This document shows, one piece after another, positions 7,998-14,396 of a stretch of DNA of 64,000 nt (the stretch's first letter is position 1; the number at the start of each line of letters is the position of its first letter). Below the pieces are notes generated by a model. It was not told the origin of the DNA. It made no database searches and was given only the letters and a program-made list of their open reading frames with translations. The stretch covers positions 62,001-126,000 of the forward strand of contig NZ_LIYH01000010.1 of assembly GCF_001905885.1 (NCBI RefSeq), written 5' to 3'. Position numbers and translations under genes: made by a program. This DNA is from Streptomyces sp. CB03234. GTDB lineage: Bacteria > Actinomycetota > Actinomycetes > Streptomycetales > Streptomycetaceae.

Positions 7998-9169
7998 TCC
8001 GTCCCCAGGGGCAGCAGCTCGCCGCCGGCCGGCAGGCCGTCCACCCGCCGGCTGTCGGTGACCACCAGTTCGTACGGGTGCCTCCGGCCCCGCTGCCACT
8101 GCCCGCCCGCCAGCCGCACCGTGGCGATGTGGGGGACCGGGCCGGACGTCCAGTCGAGCGGACCCGCGACGGTCTGGAGCCGGGTCGCGCCGAGCGCGGC
8201 CGCGACCGAGGCGGGGGCCGCCGGGTCACCGGCCGTGGCCAGGGCGTGCGCGGCCACCTCGACGAGGGCGTACGCCAGTCCCAGCGGCTGGAGCCACTGG
8301 TTGCCGGTGCTGCGCTCGTACCCCTCGGCCAGCTCGGCGGCGGTCGTGCCGTCGAGGGACGAGCGGTAGGGGTGGGCCGGGGTCCAGTAGACGAGCGTAC
8401 CGACGCCGGCCTGGGGTGGCTGCCCGGCCGGTGTCGTCGCGGCGGGCGGATAGGCCAGCCACCGGGAGCAGGTGATCAGCCGGGGCCGCAGGCCCTGCCG
8501 CGCGGCCTCCCGGCGGAACAGGCCCAGGTCCGCCCCGGTCGCCGCGCTCGTGACGACGTCCACCCCCGCCTCCCGGAACGCCACCACGTGCTCCCCGAGC
8601 GCGGCGGCCGGCTCCCGGTACCCGGCCGGGTCCACCAGACGGTGCCCACGCGCGCGTGCGGCGGGCAGGAAGCCGTGCGCGGGGTGGCGCGACCAGGTGC
8701 CCTGCGGGCCGTCGTTCCACAGGCACCCCACCGTCCGCTCCGTACCGCCGACCGCCTCCCAGAGGTCGGCGAAGGTCTCGGCGATGTCGTCGAGCCCCCA
8801 GCAGAAGTGGTACGTCCAGCGCCGCCGCCGGCCCCCGTGGTAGTACACCTGCCACGGGAACGTGGTCGACAGGCACGGCACGCCCGCCTCCTCACAGGCG
8901 TCGGCGACCGCCGGCAGCACCTCCGTACCCGCCAGCGTCACCACGATCCGTGCCCGCTCCACCTCCACCAGCTCCCGCACCGCCCGCCGCGCGCCCTCGG
9001 CGCTCGACCGGCTGTCGCGCCCCACCAGCCGCAGCCGCCCGCGCAGCTTCGGCGCCAGCAGCTCCATGGCGTACGCCAGTGGATCCCCCAGCCGCGCCAG
9101 CCGGCCCGTGCGCGCGACGACCACGCCCACGGCCGGCTCCTGTCCTGCCCCACCGTTCATCCGACTCAT
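7991..9169 (-). CDS. Periplasmic-binding-protein-like (Leu/Ile/Val type) protein lacking a signal peptide
   Basis: The 392-residue protein resembles type I periplasmic-binding folds of the branched-chain amino acid/amide receptor family (Peripla_BP_6). It opens AVGVVVARTGRLARLGDP and has SRSSAEGARRAVRELV and VVTLAGTEVLPAVADACEEAGVPCLSTTFPW in the usual order (quoted in parts). It has no signal peptide, lipobox or membrane segment, and no permease or ATPase partner nearby, so a cytosolic sensor or an ABC receptor that lost its export signal are both possible. Its last 7 bases overlap the end of the convergent GH43 gene. ATG 9169 has a possible alternative ATG three codons in. Confidence 0.65.
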   Translation of the reverse strand: MSRMNGGAGQEPAVGVVVARTGRLARLGDPLAYAMELLAPKLRGRLRLVGRDSRSSAEGARRAVRELVEVERARIVVTLAGTEVLPAVADACEEAGVPCLSTTFPWQVYYHGGRRRRWTYHFCWGLDDIAETFADLWEAVGGTERTVGCLWNDGPQGTWSRHPAHGFLPAARARGHRLVDPAGYREPAAALGEHVVAFREAGVDVVTSAATGADLGLFRREAARQGLRPRLITCSRWLAYPPAATTPAGQPPQAGVGTLVYWTPAHPYRSSLDGTTAAELAEGYERSTGNQWLQPLGLAYALVEVAAHALATAGDPAAPASVAAALGATRLQTVAGPLDWTSGPVPHIATVRLAGGQWQRGRRHPYELVVTDSRRVDGLPAGGELLPLGTDQ

Positions 9170-9227
9170 GCACCGGACAACGCCTCAGCGGGACAAGTGT
9201 CACGCCATGCCCTCGCACCCCGCCGTG

Positions 9228-9239
9228 TGAATCGATTCA
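9228..9239. promoter_or_regulatory. Palindromic LacI-family operator
   Basis: TGAATCGATTCA is a perfect 12-bp palindrome, extendable to GTGAATCGATTCATG with partial symmetry. It lies about 90 bases upstream of the LacI-family start, in the divergent gap with the gene starting at 9169. Its half-site CGATTCA recurs in the next promoter (10451-10459), so autoregulation by the adjacent repressor is likely. Confidence 0.6.
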
Positions 9240-9326
9240 TGACAGAGTGCGCCCGAACTCCTACGATGAAGCCTCCGGTCCGACGGCGGAGCGGGTGGTG
9301 GCTGAGGGCCGAAAGGGGTGCGCCGG

Positions 9327-10352
9327 GTGGTGCGCATGGTGGGCATCAAGGACGTGGCGCAGCGGGCGGGCGTCTCCGTGGGGACGGTCTCCAATGTCAT
9401 CAACCGGCCCGAGACCGTCGCCGAGGCCACGCGCGAGCGCGTCCAGGCGGCCATCGAACTGCTCGGCTACGTCCGCAGCGAGTCGGCCCGCCAGCTGCGC
9501 GCCGGCCACAGCCGGATCATCGCGCTGCTCGTCCTCGACATGGCCAACCCGTTCTTCGTGGACCTGGCCACCGGCGCCGAGCGCGCAGCCCGCGAGGCCG
9601 GGCTGGGGGTGATGCTGTGCAACAGCGCCCAGGACCCCGACGAGGAGGCCGAGTACCTGGGCCTCTTCGCCGAGCAGCGGGTGCGCGGGGTGCTCGTGAC
9701 GCCCGCCGACCCCGAGGGCCACACGCTCAGGGCGTTCGGCCGGCACGGCATCCCGTACGTGCTGGTCGACCGCACGGCGGCCGGGGAGGAGTCCTGCTCG
9801 GTCTCGGTCGACGACATCGAGGGCGGGGCGCTCGCGGTCCGGCACCTGCTGGAGGGCGGGCACCGGAGCGTCGTGTACGTCGGGGGCCCGGCGCACCTGC
9901 CGCAGGTCCAGGACCGGTGCACGGGGGCGCTGAACGCGCTCGCCGAGGCGGGCCTGCCGGCCGACGCCCTGGTCCGCGTCGAGACCGAGCGCCTCGACGT
10001 GGCCTCCGGGCGGGACGCGGGCGCCCGGCTGCTGGGCATGTCGCCCCGCCCCACGGCGGTCTTCTGCGCCAACGACCTGCTGGCGCTGGGCCTGCTGCAG
10101 ACCCTGTTCGCCGCCGGTGTCGCGGTGCCCGACGACATCGCGCTGGTCGGGTACGACGACATCGAGTTCGCCGCGGCCGCGGCCGTCCCGCTCACCTCGG
10201 TGCGCCAGCCCGCCCACCGGATGGGCCGGATGGCCGCCGAGCTGCTGATCGAGGAGACCGGCGAGGGCGCGGGCGGTCACGCGCACCGGCGCATCGTGCT
10301 CCGGCCCGAACTGGTCGTGCGCACCTCCAGCATGGCGCCCCGCCGTCCCTGA
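9327..10352 (+). CDS. LacI-family transcriptional regulator
   Basis: The protein (about 341 residues) starts with the LacI helix-turn-helix and hinge, IKDVAQRAGVSVGTVSNVIN, followed by a sugar-binding core of the periplasmic-binding type (ALLVLDMANPFFVDLATG, VLVTPADPEG, FCANDLLALG, ALVGYDDIEFA). The start is uncertain: GTG at 9318, 9327 or 9330 and ATG at 9336 are in frame; GAAAGGGG upstream best fits 9327. It is followed 128 bases later by a sugar ABC operon whose promoter carries matching half-sites, so it probably represses that operon and itself, released by an imported oligosaccharide. The ligand cannot be read from sequence. Confidence 0.9.
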   Translation: MVRMVGIKDVAQRAGVSVGTVSNVINRPETVAEATRERVQAAIELLGYVRSESARQLRAGHSRIIALLVLDMANPFFVDLATGAERAAREAGLGVMLCNSAQDPDEEAEYLGLFAEQRVRGVLVTPADPEGHTLRAFGRHGIPYVLVDRTAAGEESCSVSVDDIEGGALAVRHLLEGGHRSVVYVGGPAHLPQVQDRCTGALNALAEAGLPADALVRVETERLDVASGRDAGARLLGMSPRPTAVFCANDLLALGLLQTLFAAGVAVPDDIALVGYDDIEFAAAAAVPLTSVRQPAHRMGRMAAELLIEETGEGAGGHAHRRIVLRPELVVRTSSMAPRRP

Positions 10353-10399
10353 CCGTCATCCCCGGACCCCGCGGCCGCCGACGGATCTCGTCCGAACCG

Positions 10400-10465
10400 T
10401 TGACGTACCCGGCGAGGGTCCTTACGTTGTCCCGGCAAGCGCTTTCCTAAAACGATTCAAAGCGC
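10400..10465 (+). promoter_or_regulatory. Promoter and LacI-type operators of the second sugar ABC operon
   Basis: TTGACG (10400-10405) and TACGTT (10424-10429) are 18 bp apart. Just downstream are CAAGCGCTTTCC, with the AAGCGCTT palindrome typical of LacI/CcpA-like sites, and AAACGATTCAAAG, which shares CGATTCA with the palindrome at 9228-9239. Repressor bound here would sit over the start point, upstream of the GGAGG ribosome site at about 10470. Confidence 0.6.
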
Positions 10466-10480
10466 GCTGGAGGACGAACG

Positions 10481-11767
10481 ATGCGTACCAATGGGACTGT
10501 TGACCGGCGTGGCCTGCTCAAGGTGACAGGCGGCTCCGTGGCCGCCCTCGGCCTGACGGCGGCGGGCTGCGGGTCCGGAAGCGGCTCGGGCGGCGACGGG
10601 ACCGTCACGATCCGGTACGCGTGGTGGGGGTCCGACGACCGCGCCAAGCGCATCAACGAGACGATCGCGCTCTTCGAGAAGAAGTACCCCAAGATCAAGG
10701 TCAAGACCGACTTCCAGCCCTACCTGGACTTCTGGAAGAAGTTCAACACCCAGGCCTCCGGCGGCAACCCGCCGGACGTCTTCCAGAACGCGATCGGCTT
10801 CCTGCGCAAGTACGACCAGAAGAACGTGCTCCTCGACCTCGGCGAGCAGGTGAAGGCCGGAAACCTCCGCATGGAGGGCTTCCGCGCCGGCCTGGAGAAG
10901 TTCGGCGAGGTCGACGGCAAGCTGCTGGGTGTTCCCGTCGGCTCCAACTCCATGGCCCTCGTCATCGACCGGGCCGTCTTCGAGAAGGCCGGCATCACGC
11001 CCAGGCCCGGCTGGACCTGGGGCGAGTTCAACGCCGCCATGGCGAAGATCCGCGACACCCAGGGCCGCGCCGGCGACAGCGGCCTGTACGGCGTGATGTA
11101 CCTGTACGACCTGTACCTGCGCCAGCACGGCAAGGCGTTCTTCACCAAGAACGGGCTCGGCTTCACCCAGGCCGACCTCACCGACTGGTGGACCAAGGGA
11201 CAGGCGGGCGTGCGGTCCGGCATCCACTCCGACCCCAAGAAGGTCGCCCAGATCAAGCCCAAGTCGGCGGTGGCCGCCGAACTCGCCGCCTCCGAGTTCA
11301 CCTGGGACAACTTCACCGTCCGCTACACCTCCGAGGGCAAGAGCAGCTACGGCCTCGCGCCGATCCCCACCACCGACGGCAAGAGGACCGGCCAGTACCT
11401 CGGCTCCCTGATGCTCAGCGCCTCCAGGCGCACCAAGCACCCCAGGGAAGTCGCCCAGTTCATCGACTTCATGGTCCACGACCCCCAGGTCGCCACGATC
11501 ATGGGCTACGACCGGGGCGTACCGGCCACCACCGCGCAGTACGCGGCCTTCACGCCGAACGACGAGGTCACCAAGCTGATAGCCGCCTACGAGCAGCAGC
11601 TCGTCGACACCCGCGTCCTCGAACCCATCACCCCGCACCCGTCCGGCGCCGACGTCGCCGAGTCCGCCTTCCTGCGCATCGCCGAGGAGATGGCCCTGGG
11701 CAAGCGGTCCGTGCCCGAGGCGGTCGAGCAGTTCTTCACCGAGGCGAAGACGGCCCTCGGCTCCTGA
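10481..11767 (+). CDS. ABC sugar-binding lipoprotein, second system
   Basis: The 428-residue protein has a twin-arginine-like signal (DRRGLLKVTGG) and a lipobox with Cys30 (LTAAGC), then VTIRYAWWGSDDRAKRINE, the start of a family 1 sugar-binding domain. GGAGGACGAACG precedes the ATG. It is the first gene of a four-gene unit (binding protein, two permeases, YesL-like protein) under the promoter at 10400 and is followed by a PL26-like lyase gene. From that context, rhamnogalacturonan-derived oligosaccharides are the best-supported ligand, but the sequence alone does not fix this. Confidence 0.9.
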   Translation: MRTNGTVDRRGLLKVTGGSVAALGLTAAGCGSGSGSGGDGTVTIRYAWWGSDDRAKRINETIALFEKKYPKIKVKTDFQPYLDFWKKFNTQASGGNPPDVFQNAIGFLRKYDQKNVLLDLGEQVKAGNLRMEGFRAGLEKFGEVDGKLLGVPVGSNSMALVIDRAVFEKAGITPRPGWTWGEFNAAMAKIRDTQGRAGDSGLYGVMYLYDLYLRQHGKAFFTKNGLGFTQADLTDWWTKGQAGVRSGIHSDPKKVAQIKPKSAVAAELAASEFTWDNFTVRYTSEGKSSYGLAPIPTTDGKRTGQYLGSLMLSASRRTKHPREVAQFIDFMVHDPQVATIMGYDRGVPATTAQYAAFTPNDEVTKLIAAYEQQLVDTRVLEPITPHPSGADVAESAFLRIAEEMALGKRSVPEAVEQFFTEAKTALGS

Positions 11768-12777
11768 TGGGAACGACCGTGACACACCACGCGACAGCCG
11801 TGCCGGAGCTCCTGGACAAGAGCCCCGCGCCGCGGCCCGGCCCGCCCGGCGCCGACCCCGCCGGGCGCACCGCCGCCCGGCGGCGCGGACGCCGCGAAAG
11901 CCTGGCCGGCTACCTGTTCATGTCCCCCTGGATCGCCGGATTCCTGCTGCTCACCGCCGGACCGATGGTCGCCTCGCTCTACTTCGCCTTCACCGACTAC
12001 AACCTCTTCGACACCCCGAAGTGGATCGGATGGAAGAACTTCACCGACATGTTCGCCGACCCCAGGTGGCGTACGTCGGTCGAGGTGACGCTCTGGTACG
12101 TCGTCGTCGGCACCCCGCTGAAGCTCGCCGCGGCGCTCGCCGTGGCCCTGCTGCTCAACCAGAAGCGGCGCGGACAGGCCTTCTACCGGGCCGCGTTCTA
12201 CGCACCCTCGCTCATCGGCGCCAGCGTCTCCATCGCCATCGTCTGGAAGGCGATCTTCTCCGACGACGCCATCGTCGACCGCACCCAGCGCGCCCTGTTC
12301 GGAGTGGACGTCGGCGGCTGGACCGGCGACCCGGACTGGATCATCTACAGCCTGGTGGCGCTGACGGTCTGGCAGTTCGGCGCCCCCATGGTGATCTTCC
12401 TGGCGGGCCTCAAGCAGGTGCCGCGCGAGCTGTACGAGGCGGCCGAGGTGGACGGCGCGGGCACCTGGCGGCGGTTCTGGAACATCACCCTGCCGATGAT
12501 CTCGCCGGTCCTGTTCTTCAACGTCCTGCTGGAGACCATCCACTCGTTCCAGATCTTCGGCTCCGCGTACATCCTCGGCGGCGCGGGCGGCACCTGCGGC
12601 CCCGCCGACGGCACGCTCGTCTACACCTGTTACCTCTACGTCCAGGGCTTCGAGAACAGCCGGATGGGCTTCGCCTCGGCCATGGCCTGGATGCTGCTGC
12701 TCGCGGTCGGCCTGGTCACGGCGGTGCTGTTCTGGTCCCAGCGGCGCTGGGTGCACTACGAGGAGGCCGCCCGATGA
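11767..12777 (+). CDS. Sugar ABC transporter permease, second system (MalF/UgpA-like)
   Basis: This 336-residue protein has a polar, proline-rich N-terminal tail of about 50 residues, then six or so membrane helices starting GYLFMSPWIAGFLLLTAGP. The EAA loop YEAAEVDGAGTWRRF lies near residue 225. The insert AGGTCGPADGTLVYTCYLY with two cysteines near the end faces outward in this family. ATG 11767 overlaps the previous stop by one base (TGATG); GTG 11779 is an alternative start. Confidence 0.9.
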   Translation: MGTTVTHHATAVPELLDKSPAPRPGPPGADPAGRTAARRRGRRESLAGYLFMSPWIAGFLLLTAGPMVASLYFAFTDYNLFDTPKWIGWKNFTDMFADPRWRTSVEVTLWYVVVGTPLKLAAALAVALLLNQKRRGQAFYRAAFYAPSLIGASVSIAIVWKAIFSDDAIVDRTQRALFGVDVGGWTGDPDWIIYSLVALTVWQFGAPMVIFLAGLKQVPRELYEAAEVDGAGTWRRFWNITLPMISPVLFFNVLLETIHSFQIFGSAYILGGAGGTCGPADGTLVYTCYLYVQGFENSRMGFASAMAWMLLLAVGLVTAVLFWSQRRWVHYEEAAR

Positions 12778-13637
12778 CCACCAGCCCCCTGTCCGCCGTA
12801 CGCACGCGGGGCGCCGGATCACTCGCCTGGCACCTCGGCTCGCTCGCCGTCCTGGCGGTGGTGCTCTACCCGGTGGTGTGGGTGATCGGCGGCTCGTTCA
12901 AGCCGAACGACGAGATCGTCGGCAGCCTGGAGCTGTTCCCCAGCAACCCCGTCACCGACAACTACAGCCGCCTCGCCGAGGGCATCGCCGACATCCCCAT
13001 CTCCACCTTTTTCGGCAACTCGCTCTTCCTCGCGCTCGGTTCCGTCGTCGGCGTACTGGTCTCCTGCTCGCTCGCCGCCTACGCCTTCGCCCGGATCCGG
13101 TTCGCCGGACGCAACCTGTTCTTCGCGCTCATGATCGGCACCCTGCTCCTGCCGTACCACGTCCTGCTCATCCCGCAGTACGTGCTGTTCCAGAAGCTGG
13201 AGCTGATCAACACCTATACGCCGCTGCTCCTCGGCAAGTACCTCGCCACGGACGCCTTCTTCGTCTTCCTGATGATGCAGTTCATGCGAGGCCTGCCCAA
13301 GGAGCTCGACGAGGCGGCCCGGCTGGACGGCTGCGGACACCTGCGGATCTACTGGTCGATCGTGCTGCCGCTGTGCCGGCCCGCCCTGATCACCAGCGCG
13401 ATCTTCACCTTCATCAACGCCTGGAACGACTTCATGGGCCCGCTGATCTACCTCAACGAACCCGAGAAGTACACCGTCTCCCTGGGCCTGAAGATGTTCG
13501 TCGACCAGGACGGACTCGCCAACTACGGCGGCATGATCGCCATGTCGCTGGTGGCGCTGCTTCCGGTGCTGGCGTTCTTCCTCGCCTTCCAGCGGTACCT
13601 GATCGACGGCATGGCCACCTCGGGACTGAAAGGCTGA
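12774..13637 (+). CDS. Sugar ABC transporter permease, second system (MalG/UgpE-like)
   Basis: The 287-residue protein is the second channel subunit, with an N-terminal helix (LAVLAVVLYPVVWVIGGSFK), an outward-facing loop, and the ATPase-contacting EAA loop LDEAARLDGCGHLRIYW near residue 185. The start overlaps the previous stop by 4 bases (ATGA). The gap to the next gene is 3 bases. As in the first system, no ATPase gene is present. Confidence 0.9.
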   Translation: MTTSPLSAVRTRGAGSLAWHLGSLAVLAVVLYPVVWVIGGSFKPNDEIVGSLELFPSNPVTDNYSRLAEGIADIPISTFFGNSLFLALGSVVGVLVSCSLAAYAFARIRFAGRNLFFALMIGTLLLPYHVLLIPQYVLFQKLELINTYTPLLLGKYLATDAFFVFLMMQFMRGLPKELDEAARLDGCGHLRIYWSIVLPLCRPALITSAIFTFINAWNDFMGPLIYLNEPEKYTVSLGLKMFVDQDGLANYGGMIAMSLVALLPVLAFFLAFQRYLIDGMATSGLKG

Positions 13638-13640
13638 CCC

Positions 13641-14198
13641 ATGCGCATGGTCCGCTTCGGGCTCTTCGCCGAGTGCCTGCTCACCGGCGTGTGGATCGCC
13701 CTTGCGTCCCTGCCGCTCGTCACCCTGCCCGCCGCGCTCGCGGCCGGCGCCGCCCACCTGCGCCGCCACCTCGCCCACGAGCGGGGCGGGCTCCCCGAGT
13801 TCGCGTCCGACGTCCGCGCCGCCACCCGGCACGGCGGCCTGCCCGCCGGGCTGGCCGGCTGGGCGGCGCTCGCCCTGGTGGCGGCGGACCTCGCGGTCGT
13901 ACGGGCGGGAGGCCTGCCGGGCGGAGCCTTCGCCGGCGCGGTCGGGGTCCTCGCCCTCCTCGGGCTCACCGTCGCCGGGCTGAGGGCGGCCGTGGCGTGG
14001 AGGCCGGGCTCCTCCTGGCGTGCGCTGACCGCCGCAGCCGCGCACCGGACGGTACGGGACCCGGCCGGATCGCTCGTACTCGTCTGCGGGTTCGCGGTGA
14101 TCGCGGCGTCGGCGTGGTTCGCCCTGCCGCTGGCGGCGCCCGCGCTCGGCATCGTCACGGCGGCGGCCCTCGCGCTGGAGCGGCGGGCGGCGGCCTAG
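13641..14198 (+). CDS. Small membrane protein, YesL/DUF624-like
   Basis: The 185-residue protein has four or so hydrophobic segments (LTGVWIALASLPLVTLPAAL, AALALVAADLAVV, VLALLGLTVAGL, VIAASAWFALPLAAP). Small YesL-type (DUF624) membrane proteins are regular members of carbohydrate ABC operons, particularly those for rhamnogalacturonan in Bacillus. Its function is not established; an accessory role in the transporter is usually assumed. It follows the permease by 3 bases and ends the operon. Identity to DUF624 is by length, topology and position, not by a diagnostic motif. Confidence 0.65.
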   Translation: MRMVRFGLFAECLLTGVWIALASLPLVTLPAALAAGAAHLRRHLAHERGGLPEFASDVRAATRHGGLPAGLAGWAALALVAADLAVVRAGGLPGGAFAGAVGVLALLGLTVAGLRAAVAWRPGSSWRALTAAAAHRTVRDPAGSLVLVCGFAVIAASAWFALPLAAPALGIVTAAALALERRAAA

Positions 14199-14219
14199 GA
14201 AGCGACGGCGGAAGGGGGC

Positions 14220-14313
14220 GTGCAGGGTCGCCCCCACAGGGGTTGGCGGCGTCGAGAGGGCTCCCTGGCGCGGCACCCGCGGCCGCCGACCCCGAGGAGG
14301 TGAGCCCGGAGGG
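14220..14313 (+). repeat. Dispersed intergenic repeat element, copy A
   Basis: This stretch upstream of the PL26-like gene shares ordered blocks with 31837-31947: AGGGTCGCCCCC (14224-14235), GGTTGGCGGCG (14241-14251) and the 20-base block GAGGAGGTGAGCCCGGAGGG (14294-14313, identical in both copies). The segments between blocks differ in length and sequence. It may be a mobile intergenic repeat or a structured RNA element in the leader of the following gene. Confidence 0.6.
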
Positions 14314-14396
14314 CCCCCGACCCGTCCCACCGGCGGGACCGACCCCCACACCACGGTCCCGTGGCACACCCAACAAGCCCCGTGGAAAGGAACCCC

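Noticed and set aside
4601..10450. Very long forward open frame (about 1,949 codons)
   Set aside because: It runs in the wrong frame through the permease, GH51 and LacI genes; it is open only because stop codons are rare at this GC content. Only its part from 7001 is real (N-terminal half of the GH43).
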